Shown here piece after piece: positions 56,723 to 64,000 of a stretch of DNA of 64,000 nucleotides. A program made the translations under genes and the position numbers. Below the pieces are notes generated by a model. The model worked only from the letters and a program-made list of their open reading frames with translations, had not been told where the DNA came from and ran no database searches. The stretch's first letter is position 1. Every line of letters begins with the position of its first letter. This stretch comes from Aldehydirespirator sp965116865 (GTDB lineage Bacteria > Actinomycetota > Acidimicrobiia > Acidimicrobiales > Aldehydirespiratoraceae): positions 62,001 through 126,000 of the forward strand of contig OZ220727.1 of the NCBI GenBank assembly GCA_965116865.1, given 5' to 3'.

Positions 56723-58132
56723 ATGGCTGACGATGACACACCAGACGAAGGCACACCAGACGAAGGCACACCAGACGAGGATGCTCCTGTCGGGGACGGG
56801 TCTGGTGGGGAGGCCCCGGTTGGGGACGAGCCGGTGCAAGGCGATTCCGCTCGGGGAGTGCCCGCGGATCCAGCCCCACCAACGATCCCGACGGCGGCCG
56901 GCGCGGTGCAAGGCGATTCCGCTCGGGGAGTGCCCGCGGATCCAGCCCCACCAACGATCCCGACGGCGGCCGGCGCGGTGCAAGGCGATTCCGCTCGGGG
57001 AGTGCCCGCGGAGGAAGCGGCAGCCGCGGCCGGCGTCCCGGACACCAACGCCTCGAACGCAGGCAGGCCCCCGCAGCGCACGGCTCGGGCCGTTGCGATG
57101 GTTGCGGGCGCAGTGCTGGCCGCCACGGCCGTCGTCGCTGGCGTCGTGTGGGCCGTAGAGGCCATCGTCAATGATGACTGGGACCATGTGACGTTCCACG
57201 CGACGTCCTACGCGACGTCCGCCGACCCCGAGTGGTCGCTTGGCGGTGAGAGGGACTGGGAGCTTCGCCCGGACCGGGGTAGAGGAGAGCGGGCAGACCG
57301 GGGCTGCGGCGAGCACGGCGACCGATACCCGGGCAAGCGGGCGAGGCGCGACGACGGCTACGGCAACGAGCGAGACGGATGCAGGAGAGCCGACGGAAGC
57401 GGGCGACAGGCGTACGGGTTGGAAGGCTGTATGACGATCCTCAGCTTCGGCGAGGGCTATGACGCAGCCGCTGTCCTGCTCTGCCGGGCACCTCGAGCTG
57501 CGGTGCCGGACCGCGATCTCGGCAACGACGGCGGCTACTTCAAGTTCAGATGGCCCCCGAAATTCAGGGTGCTCCCGCGGGACGGGTTCCGCGGCTTGCC
57601 CTACACAGGCCCGAAGATTGAACGCTGGCCGTTCGGTCCCGGTATGGCGCCGCGGGACCGTGGAGGCGAGCCTCTCGACGAGGGCGAGGGGCCTTTCCGG
57701 GATCGGCGGCCGTTCGATGCCGGGGACCTTTTCGAGTGGTTCTTCGAGAACGGGGCGCCGTTCCGCTACGACGGTGAGCAGGAGGACGACCTTCGCGGCG
57801 GCCCGGAGGGCGGCGCTGAAGACCTTGCTGAGGACTTTCTGAAGAACTTCCCCGAAGGACTGTTCGGCGACGGAGGCGGGGGATTCCGGTTCCGCGGCGA
57901 GGACGGAGCGCTTCGGGACCGTCTCTGCCCGAGCGACGGCGAAGAGGAGCAGTGCCTCAGCGCCCTCGATCAGCTGTCCGACGAAGAACGCGAGCGGATG
58001 GAGCGCATGCTCGGGATTCTGGACGGCTTCGGCCTCGGAGGCTTTCTCGGCGAGCTGCTGGACTCCCTCCGCAGTTCGGAGTTCGGCCACTTCGAGTCCC
58101 GGGCAGAACCGTCGGGCGTGACGGGCGCCTGA
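56723..58132 (+). CDS. Single-pass membrane protein with 24-residue N-terminal repeats
   Basis: 469 residues, no family recognised. Residues 1-105 are disordered and acidic, with a 24-residue unit (VQGDSARGVPADPAPPTIPT) two and a half times, from a 72-bp DNA repeat at 56834. One TM helix follows (VAMVAGAVLAATAVVAGVVW, about 125-144). The outer part is Arg/Asp/Gly-rich with scattered Cys, Phe/Pro-rich blocks (FKFRWPPKFRVLPRDGFRGL) and a helical C-terminus (LDQLSDEERERMERMLGILD). A TACATT -10 box ends 6 nt before the ATG. Probably an envelope protein; it follows the acidic repeat protein and both may be lineage-specific. Confidence 0.65.
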   Translation: MADDDTPDEGTPDEGTPDEDAPVGDGSGGEAPVGDEPVQGDSARGVPADPAPPTIPTAAGAVQGDSARGVPADPAPPTIPTAAGAVQGDSARGVPAEEAAAAAGVPDTNASNAGRPPQRTARAVAMVAGAVLAATAVVAGVVWAVEAIVNDDWDHVTFHATSYATSADPEWSLGGERDWELRPDRGRGERADRGCGEHGDRYPGKRARRDDGYGNERDGCRRADGSGRQAYGLEGCMTILSFGEGYDAAAVLLCRAPRAAVPDRDLGNDGGYFKFRWPPKFRVLPRDGFRGLPYTGPKIERWPFGPGMAPRDRGGEPLDEGEGPFRDRRPFDAGDLFEWFFENGAPFRYDGEQEDDLRGGPEGGAEDLAEDFLKNFPEGLFGDGGGGFRFRGEDGALRDRLCPSDGEEEQCLSALDQLSDEERERMERMLGILDGFGLGGFLGELLDSLRSSEFGHFESRAEPSGVTGA

Positions 58133-58177
58133 TCGCGGGCCGCCTCACACGGACGAAGGGTCCGGGAACGGACGAAG

Positions 58178-58287
58178 GGTCCGGGAACATCCGGCCGCTG
58201 GTTGCGGTGGGCGGCTGGCCGGCCAGCTTCAGGTCACCCCGGCCCCCGAGGGTCCGGGAACATCCGGCCGCTGGTTGCGGTGGGCGG
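58178..58287. repeat. 73-bp direct duplication between convergent genes
   Basis: GGTCCGGGAACATCCGGCCG with CTGGTTGCGGTGGGCGG occurs at 58178 and 58251, in the 188-bp gap between the membrane protein and fumarase. A shorter GGACGAAGGGTCCGGGAAC doublet precedes it. Confidence 0.85.
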
Positions 58288-58320
58288 TGCGCTCGTACCG
58301 TGGCGAGCGTCACCGGGCGT

Positions 58321-60123
58321 CTAGCGGCTGCGGAGCCTCACCGGGATGGAGACCTCCGTGAAGAAGTCGTTGCCCTTGTCGTCGATCACGATGAAGGCCG
58401 GGAAGTCTTCGACTTCGATGCGCCACACGGCCTCCATGCCCAGTTCGGGATAGTCGAGCACCTCCACCCGCCGGATCGAGTCGCGGGCCAGCCGGGCGGC
58501 GGGGCCTCCGATCGAGCCGAGGTAGAAGCCGCCGTGGCGGGCGCATGCCTCGGCCACCGCGGACGAGCGGTTGCCTTTGGCCAGCATGACCATCGACCCG
58601 CCGGCCTCCTGGAACTGATCGACGTAGGAGTCCATCCGGCCCGCGGTAGTGGGCCCGAAAGACCCGGAGGCGTACCCCTGGGGGGTCTTGGCCGGGCCGG
58701 CGTAGTACACCGGGTGGTCCCGAAAGTACTGCGGCATCGACTCGCCGGCGTCGAGGCGCTGCTTGATCCGGGCGTGGGCGATGTCGCGGCCCACCACCAG
58801 CGTGCCGGTCAACGCCAGCCGTGTCTTGACGGGGTAGCGGGTCAGCCGGGCCAGGATCGCGCTCATCGGCTGGTCGAGGTCCACGGGCACGACCTCGCCG
58901 GAGAGTTCGTCGGCGCCGGTCTCGGGCAGGAACCGGGCCGGGTCGGTCTCCAAGCGCTCGAGGAACAGCCCCTCGGATGTGATCTTGGCTCGGGCCTGGC
59001 GGTCGGCCGAGCAGCTCACCGCGATCCCGACCGGGTTCGAGGCCCCGTGGCGGGGCAGCCGGACCACCCGCACGTCGTGGCAGAAGTATTTGCCGCCGAA
59101 CTGCGCGCCGATGCCGAAGGCCCGGGTCAGCTCCAGGATCCGCTGCTCCCATTCGAGATCCCGGAAGCCGTGGCCGGTGTCGGGGTCGCCGGAGGCTGGC
59201 AGGGAGTCGAGGTACTTGGCCGAGGCCAGCTTGGCTACCTTGAGGTTGTATTCAGCCGAGGTGCCGCCCACCACCAGGGCCAGGTGGTAGGGCGGGCAGG
59301 CCGCGGTGCCGAGCAGGCGCAGGGTCTCGTCGCAGAAGTCGATCAGCGACTCGGGATTGAGCAGAGCCTTGGTCTTCTGGTACAGGAACGACTTGTTGGC
59401 CGAGCCGCCGCCCTTGGCCATGTAGAACAGCTCGTAGACGTCGCCGGGCTTGGAGTGGATCTCTATCTGGGCGGGGAGGTTGTTGCCGGTGTTGACCTCG
59501 GTGAACATGTCGAGCGGGGCGAGCTGCGAGTAGCGCAGGTTGGACGTGAGGTAAGTGTCGTAGACGCCACGGGATATGGCTTCGGCGTCGTCGCCGAAGG
59601 TGAGCACCTGCTCGCCTTTGCGTCCCATGATCACCGCGGTGCCGGTGTCCTGGCACATGGGCAGGACACCGCCGGCGGCGATGTTGGCGTTCTGGAGCAG
59701 TTCGGTGGCCACGAAGCGGTCGTTGTCGGAGGCTTCGGGGTCTTCGAGGATGTTGCGGAGCTGTTGGAGGTGGTCGGAGCGCAGGTAGTGGTTGATGTCG
59801 TGCATGGCTGCTGAGGTGAGCAGCGTCAGCGCCTCCGGCTCGACCTTCAAGAACGTCCGGCCCGCGGCCTCGACGGTGGACACCCCCTCAGTCGACACCA
59901 GCCGGTAGTCGGTGGCGTCGGGACCGAGGGGCAGCATGTCCGAGTAGGCGAAGGCGCGCGTGTGGGTGGGGTCGTTCATGTGGGGGGTGTCGGGGTCGAG
60001 CGGCTGCTTGCCTGAGTAGGCGAAGGCGCGCGTGTGGGTGGGGTCGTTCATGTGGGGGGTGTCGGGGTCGAGCGGCTGCTTGCCTGAGTAGGCGAAGGCG
60101 CGCGTGTGGGTGGGGTCGTTCAT
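58321..60123 (-). CDS. fumA: Class I fumarate hydratase (iron-sulfur)
   Basis: Oxygen-sensitive 4Fe-4S fumarase of the TCA cycle. Cluster cysteines are in VLPMCQDTGTAV, KYFCHDVRV and GIAVSCSADRQ. Other blocks are TEVNTGNNLPAQIEI, MAKGGGSANKSFLYQKTKAL, GTAACPPYHLALVVGGTSAE and the beta-domain YYAGPAKTPQGYASGSFGPT. The 5' end carries three in-frame copies of a 24-residue unit beginning MNDPTHTRAFAYS, so ATGs at 60123, 60051 and 59979 share the same context. Initiation at 59979 gives 552 residues, close to E. coli FumA; the outer ones give 576 and 600. No distinct Shine-Dalgarno marks any of them. Confidence 0.94.
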   Translation of the reverse strand: MNDPTHTRAFAYSGKQPLDPDTPHMNDPTHTRAFAYSGKQPLDPDTPHMNDPTHTRAFAYSDMLPLGPDATDYRLVSTEGVSTVEAAGRTFLKVEPEALTLLTSAAMHDINHYLRSDHLQQLRNILEDPEASDNDRFVATELLQNANIAAGGVLPMCQDTGTAVIMGRKGEQVLTFGDDAEAISRGVYDTYLTSNLRYSQLAPLDMFTEVNTGNNLPAQIEIHSKPGDVYELFYMAKGGGSANKSFLYQKTKALLNPESLIDFCDETLRLLGTAACPPYHLALVVGGTSAEYNLKVAKLASAKYLDSLPASGDPDTGHGFRDLEWEQRILELTRAFGIGAQFGGKYFCHDVRVVRLPRHGASNPVGIAVSCSADRQARAKITSEGLFLERLETDPARFLPETGADELSGEVVPVDLDQPMSAILARLTRYPVKTRLALTGTLVVGRDIAHARIKQRLDAGESMPQYFRDHPVYYAGPAKTPQGYASGSFGPTTAGRMDSYVDQFQEAGGSMVMLAKGNRSSAVAEACARHGGFYLGSIGGPAARLARDSIRRVEVLDYPELGMEAVWRIEVEDFPAFIVIDDKGNDFFTEVSIPVRLRSR

Positions 60124-60185
60124 GTGGGGGGTGTCGGGGTCGAGCGGCTGCTTGCCTGAGTAGGCGAAGGCGCGCGTGTGGGTGG
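59942..60185. repeat. 72-bp tandem repeats carrying the fumarase start codon
   Basis: GAGTAGGCGAAGGCGCGCGT starts at 59942, 60014, 60086 and 60158. Three complete units each hold an ATG in frame with fumarase; the fourth has lost it. The duplications extend the reading frame without breaking it. Confidence 0.95.
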
Positions 60186-60316
60186 TGTCGTGCTGTGTGG
60201 GTGGAGGTGTCCGCTCATTGCACAGTCCGCGAGAGGTTGGCGGAGTCGTTCATGTTGGCGGAGTCGGCCCGTGCAGGAGGAGACGGCCATGTCGCCGTTC
60301 TCAGCAGAGACCTGTC

Positions 60317-60802
60317 TCACGGCCGTGCTGGTGTTCCCGGGAACGCGGCGGGATCCTGCCCGTCGCCGATCACCGGGCGCTGCCAGCCGGTGTGTTCGGA
60401 GACGGTCTCGGCCACATCCCGCCACTCGGCAGGGTTCCAGCCTTCGGCGGCGGCGGTCACCGACCCGTTCTGGAGCACGAAGGCGAATGCGGGCAGGGTG
60501 TCGATACCGAGCGCGGCGGGCACGCGCCGGTCGGGGTCGGCGAAGGTGAGGATCTCCTGCGAGTACGGTCCGAGGAAGCGTTGCGCGTCGTCGGGGCTGC
60601 ATGCGACCACCCAGCAGATCCGGCATCCGGCCTCGGCGAATGTGACCAGGATGCGGCGGGCCGTGCGCAGGATCCAAGCGCTCTCGTCGGTGTAGGGATC
60701 CAACAGCACCGGCAGCAGCGGGAAGGTCGTGAGCCACGAGGACAGCGGCCTGGCCTTGCCTCCGAGCGGGTCCAGTTCCAGGTCGAGCGAGACGGCGGTC
60801 AC
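60317..60802 (-). CDS. Thioredoxin-fold protein lacking a CxxC site
   Basis: 161 residues from GTG 60802. LPVLLDPYTDESAWILRTAR, ICWVVACSPDDAQRFLGPYS, VPAALGIDTLPAFAFVLQNG and EGWNPAEWRDVAETV have the spacing of a thioredoxin fold, with the cis-Pro in TLPAF. The usual CxxC is missing, so it is not a standard disulfide reductase. A TAGCGT -10 box (60810-60815) ends 7 nt before the start. Divergent from the next gene with only 86 bp between start codons, so the two promoters overlap. Family name not certain. Confidence 0.7.
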   Translation of the reverse strand: MTAVSLDLELDPLGGKARPLSSWLTTFPLLPVLLDPYTDESAWILRTARRILVTFAEAGCRICWVVACSPDDAQRFLGPYSQEILTFADPDRRVPAALGIDTLPAFAFVLQNGSVTAAAEGWNPAEWRDVAETVSEHTGWQRPVIGDGQDPAAFPGTPARP

Positions 60803-60809
60803 GAGGCCA

Positions 60810-60882
60810 ACGCTAGCGGTTGTGTGTTCGGGCCGACACGACCGCAACCCGGCCGCGGTGTGTGACAGTACGTGCCTACGCT
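60810..60882. promoter_or_regulatory. Divergent leaderless promoters of the 60.3-kb and 60.9-kb genes
   Basis: On the minus strand TAGCGT occupies 60810-60815, 7 nt before the GTG at 60802. On the plus strand TACGCT occupies 60877-60882, 6 nt before the GTG at 60889. Neither start has a Shine-Dalgarno, so both mRNAs may be leaderless and co-regulated. Confidence 0.5.
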
Positions 60883-60888
60883 CGGGGG

Positions 60889-61614
60889 GTGCATCCGATC
60901 GAGCGGCTGCGGTATGTGGCTCGGGCCGGGGCGGTGCCGGTGGTTCCGCTGGTGCGGGAGTCGGCGGCTGCGCTCGTGTCGTTCGCGGATGATCCGAAGG
61001 GTCTGCTCACGTCGTGTCGGCGCCTGCTCGAGCGTCGCGGCGACTGCGCGCCGCTGGTGTGGCTGGCAGCCCGAATGTTGACGGCCATGGATCCCCGCTC
61101 CGAGGCGGCCACGGCGATCCGGGAGTTGGAGGCCGACACCACGCAAAGCGTGCTGGAGGAGGGCCTCGGATACCTGGCCCCCGGCTCGAGCGTGCTGACG
61201 GCGGGGGAGACCGGATTCTTCGCCGACGCGTTGTACGGCCGTCCGGGCCTGCGCGCCTTGGAACCGGATGACCCCGAGGCTGCGTCGAAGGCGGATCTCG
61301 TGCTGCTGACCAGCGACTGCGCGGGGCCGTCGCAGGCGCTGGTGGCGGCCGAGGCCGTGTCGGTGGTCGAGGCGGCCCGCGGCTTCGGCACCCCGGTGTG
61401 GCTCATCACGGGCGCGGGGCGGATACTGCCCGACCGCATGTGGGACTTGCTCAGCGCCGGGCGCCGTCGGAGCGATCCGGCCATGTTGGGCCTGGACATG
61501 CTGGACCTAGACCGGTTCGTGACCAGAGTAGTAGCCCCGTGGGGTGTGCGAACGCCTGCCGAGGCGGCGCGACGCTCCGACTGCCCGATCGTCCCCGAAC
61601 TCTTCACACGATGA
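60889..61614 (+). CDS. Conserved hypothetical, possibly eIF-2B-like fold
   Basis: 241 residues from GTG 60889. The second half (SSVLTAGETGFFADALYGRP, LVLLTSDCAGPSQALVAAEA, VSVVEAARGFGTPVWLITGA) recalls the Rossmann-like domain of eIF-2B/methylthioribose-1-phosphate isomerase relatives, with an Asp-rich strand followed by a helix and VWLIT-G. The match is weak and by eye. The N-terminal half is helical. The stop overlaps a short downstream frame (ATGA). If the fold is right, it would bind a nucleotide or sugar phosphate; no substrate can be named. Confidence 0.7.
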   Translation: MHPIERLRYVARAGAVPVVPLVRESAAALVSFADDPKGLLTSCRRLLERRGDCAPLVWLAARMLTAMDPRSEAATAIRELEADTTQSVLEEGLGYLAPGSSVLTAGETGFFADALYGRPGLRALEPDDPEAASKADLVLLTSDCAGPSQALVAAEAVSVVEAARGFGTPVWLITGAGRILPDRMWDLLSAGRRRSDPAMLGLDMLDLDRFVTRVVAPWGVRTPAEAARRSDCPIVPELFTR

Positions 61615-61778
61615 CCGTCGCCCGACGCGAAGATTGCATTCGTTGTGGACTGCGCGACTCCAAGCCGCTGACGACCGGGCCGCTCCGGCCGCAGTCGCAG
61701 CCGCAGCCGCAGCCGACGGACGAGAACAGACCGGCCGCTCCGCAGGCTCTCAGAGCCCGCCCACCTGTACTCGACTAG
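61611..61778 (+). CDS. Small protein with a CxxC pair, uncertain
   Basis: 55 residues. It starts MTVARREDCIRCGLRDSKPL with one CxxC that could bind zinc or a dimer-bridging metal, followed by Pro/Gln-rich sequence (QSQPQPQPTDENRPAAPQAL). The ATG overlaps the upstream stop as ATGA, which argues for coupled translation. The tail overlaps the convergent surface-protein gene by 29 nt. Could be chance. Confidence 0.35.
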   Translation: MTVARREDCIRCGLRDSKPLTTGPLRPQSQPQPQPTDENRPAAPQALRARPPVLD

Positions 61779-63417
61779 CAGTCCAAATAGTGGTTGGGTA
61801 TATATCCAGCGTCAGGCTCACGGTCCCCCCGTAATCGTCGGTGGCGTTGATCTTCGCTGTGTAGTGGTCGGTGTCGGGGGCCTGTCCCGAGATCTTGATT
61901 TCATTGAAGTTAATTATGACCCCTCTGACCGCTGATGAAATCCAACTGGGCGTTTCGGTGACCGTGTAAGTCAGATAATGTCCGTCGGGATCGCTGAAAA
62001 CTGTGCTAGCATCGAACTTGTACTGCCGCCATGAACGGATCTTCGGTGTCCAATCTTGTAGATTGCCTAATGTTATCGGAGCCTTGTTCTCGGAGGTGAT
62101 GGTGAATGTGGTTGTTGCTGTGCCGGTGCCACCGGTGCAATCCCCGCTGTCGTTGTAGCTCTTGCAGACTCTGTCGTCGACGGTCACTGTGACTGTCGAG
62201 GTTCCGACAGATTCGGGTGTTGCCCAGATATCAATACCATCCACCTTTTCGAGGACGCCGGAGATCCAGCCTTCAGAATCGGTGGCATCCCAATAAAGAA
62301 TATGCCCGTCAGGGTCGTAGCCGTTGCCCGCATAGGAGATGTTGAAGCTGGAGGCCTTGCCGACTGTCATGGTTTGGTTGTCGAGGGTGCCTAGGACCGG
62401 ATCATTGTTCACGACGTTGATCTCAAATGTGTCGGTGGCAAAGTGGTAGCCGTGGGCAGCGGACGCTAAGACCCAGACATACAGGGTTGTCCCGACGGAG
62501 TCCACGGGCACGTTGCCCTTGAACCGGGTGAGCCCCTGGTTGCCGATGAGGTTGAAGCGGTCTTCCTGACGGCCGGGATAATCGGTGATCCAGTCGGGCA
62601 GAAGCACCCTGCGCGTGTCTTTGGTTATCGTGTTGCCGTTCTGGTCTACTCTGGTCGCCCTGTAGGTCATTTTCCAGCCGGATGTGTTTGTGAACGCGTC
62701 TGTGGGTATGCCGAAGTCGAACGTGGTGCCCGGCGCGATCGTCTGGTTGTCGATCCCTTGGTTGAGGCTTAGCGCCGGGGTGGGCAGTTGTTTGCTCACG
62801 ATGCTGGACCATGCGCCGCGCACGCTGCCGCAGCCGCTAGGCACTGCGTCGTTGCCCGTTGTGCTGCAGGGTTTCTGGAAATTGACGCGCATCGCCACGT
62901 AGTACGTCGTGTTGGTGGTCAGGCCCAAGACATTGCCGGTCAGATAGCTCCGGCCGGAAGCCGAGAGGGACACGCTCCTCTCGACCTCGGTCACGTTCGC
63001 CGCCGAAGGGTTCTCCTCGTTGGCTGCAGTGTTCAGCAGGTTCGACAGGGCGGTCTGGTTGGTGCTGTACAGCACCTCGTAGCCGGCCACATTGTTGCAC
63101 GGGTCGGAAACGGTGTCCGTGGGCGCAGCGGCGTTGGGCGTACCCCGCGGATTGAAGTACAGCTGGAAGCCGCGTTCACCCGATGCGGGGTCGCCGTAGA
63201 GCCGCAGGCCGAACCCGGACGGAGCGCCCGGCGTGGTGAGGGAGGAAATCTCGCTAGCCGTGTCGCAGCTGCTGGGCGGGATGACCGTCGCCTGGGCCGC
63301 TGTGCTCGCAGACCGCAGCGCGGCCACCGCCGCGGCGACAGCCAACGCCGTGAGGAGCATTCCGATGGCCCGACGACGTCGTGGCCAGAACTTCGATGGA
63401 CCATCTGGTTCAGACAT
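61750..63417 (-). CDS. Secreted surface protein with fibronectin-like and cadherin-like domains
   Basis: 555 residues, lower in GC than its surroundings. The signal peptide is unusually long (basic WPRRRRAIG, then MLLTALAVAAAVAALRSAST). The first domain (about 45-215) has Cys pairs and the string NTTYYVAMRVNF, like a fibronectin type III edge. Then LNQGIDNQTIAPGTTFDFGI and NDPVLGTLDNQTMTVGKASS open dystroglycan-type cadherin-like/Ig modules, with YDPDGHILYWDATDSEG and FSDPDGHYLTYTVTETPSWI as Ca-binding DPDG turns. AAGGAG lies 7 nt before the ATG. No anchor is seen at the C-terminus, so it is probably secreted or held by partners. Confidence 0.82.
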   Translation of the reverse strand: MSEPDGPSKFWPRRRRAIGMLLTALAVAAAVAALRSASTAAQATVIPPSSCDTASEISSLTTPGAPSGFGLRLYGDPASGERGFQLYFNPRGTPNAAAPTDTVSDPCNNVAGYEVLYSTNQTALSNLLNTAANEENPSAANVTEVERSVSLSASGRSYLTGNVLGLTTNTTYYVAMRVNFQKPCSTTGNDAVPSGCGSVRGAWSSIVSKQLPTPALSLNQGIDNQTIAPGTTFDFGIPTDAFTNTSGWKMTYRATRVDQNGNTITKDTRRVLLPDWITDYPGRQEDRFNLIGNQGLTRFKGNVPVDSVGTTLYVWVLASAAHGYHFATDTFEINVVNNDPVLGTLDNQTMTVGKASSFNISYAGNGYDPDGHILYWDATDSEGWISGVLEKVDGIDIWATPESVGTSTVTVTVDDRVCKSYNDSGDCTGGTGTATTTFTITSENKAPITLGNLQDWTPKIRSWRQYKFDASTVFSDPDGHYLTYTVTETPSWISSAVRGVIINFNEIKISGQAPDTDHYTAKINATDDYGGTVSLTLDIYPTTIWTASRVQVGGL

Positions 63418-63666
63418 TTCTCTCTCCTTAGCCTGTCGAGGGAAGGCTCATCTCGTACGGCTGACTATAGCGCTTCGAGCATGCTGAAATCACGCTGGCC
63501 GCTGATCTCCGATCGCTGCGGCCGCGGTCGGAGCCGCCGGCCCATCGACGCCCGGCGGACACGCGACGCCCCGCACTCTCGCCGGGGCCTCCTACCACGG
63601 CCGAGGACGGACCGGCAGCGCCGACGGCTGAGGCGTCTCCGACCTTCCCGGGCCTCGGGCACTGCC

Positions 63667-64000
63667 TTACTGGAAAGAGACGAAGACTATGTCGGGCGAC
63701 AGCTCCAGCACCTGCTCGGGTGTGGCCACTGGGCTGTCCTCGTCGTAGAAGTTCTTCCATCCCCAGTGGAATCGGTCGGCGCCGGCCTCGCCGGTCAGTG
63801 TGCTCCAAGTGCCGTACTTGGCGGCGAGGGAGCCTTGGCCGTCCATGTGGACTAGCACCGCCAGCTCCGAGGGTGTGTCGATCAACGCGCGGTTCGTGAT
63901 CATCGAGAGCCGGAACTGGTGGACGATCAGCAGCTTCTGGGGGAGGGCCTCCTCCCGCACGATCCCGGCCAGCCAGTCCACCACCTGGTTGACCTCGGCC
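63667..64000 (-). CDS. Partial protein of unknown function (5' end beyond the window)
   Basis: The frame is open to the window edge and ends at 63667 after DIVFVSFQ. Visible blocks are QKLLIVHQFRLSMITNRALI, AVLVHMDGQGSLAAKYGTWS and RFHWGWKNFYDEDSPVATPE. This looks like a well-folded alpha/beta domain, such as the glycosidase-like end of actinobacterial secreted lipoproteins, but I cannot name it. The 250-bp gap up to the surface-protein start contains no gene. Confidence 0.6.
   Translation of the reverse strand, partial: AEVNQVVDWLAGIVREEALPQKLLIVHQFRLSMITNRALIDTPSELAVLVHMDGQGSLAAKYGTWSTLTGEAGADRFHWGWKNFYDEDSPVATPEQVLELSPDIVFVSFQ

Overview
The window is high-GC actinobacterial DNA, most likely from an uncultivated member of Acidimicrobiia (Actinomycetota). 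This is inferred from gene content, not from a marker search: the MSMEG_4193 phosphomutase/DUF3090/SCO1664 trio, a mycothiol-type DsbA reductase, an F420-type dehydrogenase subunit, an actinobacterial argS-lysA-hom-thrC-rho-rpmE-atp layout, class II FBPase, Calx-beta surface proteins with SLH-like ends, many GTG starts, and several start codons placed 6-7 nt after a -10 hexamer (leaderless style).

Layout. 0-6.4 kb: a membrane coiled-coil protein, a GDPD-like enzyme, a lipid kinase, etfBA, and the phosphomutase/DUF3090/SCO1664 operon. 6.4-14 kb is accessory DNA: gene relics, UdgB, a lipoprotein, a 61-bp tandem array, a SerA-like dehydrogenase, a Phd/VapC locus with a broken toxin, an intact FitAB-like locus, a lipoprotein nuclease and a decayed IS3 element. 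14.4-22.2 kb: a 1716-residue Calx-beta adhesin, a 72-bp array and a DUF222-HNH protein. 22.2-26.1 kb: IS630 debris, a DsbA-family gene with an in-frame TGA at its first catalytic cysteine (candidate selenoprotein), an FrhB-like iron-sulfur flavoprotein, a 37-bp array and a DUF2442/DUF4160 pair.

26.3-35.6 kb is a roughly 9-kb island between two copies of a tRNA-Arg(CCG) segment. It carries an intact IS1380-type element, a lower-GC nuclease-like gene, a frameshifted IS630 transposase, a giant KAP P-loop NTPase and a D12-class adenine methyltransferase. 35.7-53.7 kb is core genome: argS, lysA, hom, thrC, a rho homologue that lacks the Walker A lysine, rpmE and the whole F1Fo ATP synthase operon. 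53.7-64 kb: glpX, two acidic proteins of unknown function, class I fumarase, a divergent pair of small genes and a secreted protein with cadherin-like domains.

A theme across the whole window is tandem duplication. At least ten loci with unrelated sequences carry duplications of 71-74 bp, mostly exactly 72. They fall at gene ends, gene starts, inside ORFs and between genes, alongside arrays with 15, 37, 40, 45, 61, 63 and 177-bp units. The strongest candidates for new biology are the putative UPWC selenoprotein with its hairpin, the recurrent ~72-bp duplications, the degenerate Rho at the canonical rho locus, and the tRNA-flanked KAP/methyltransferase/nuclease island.
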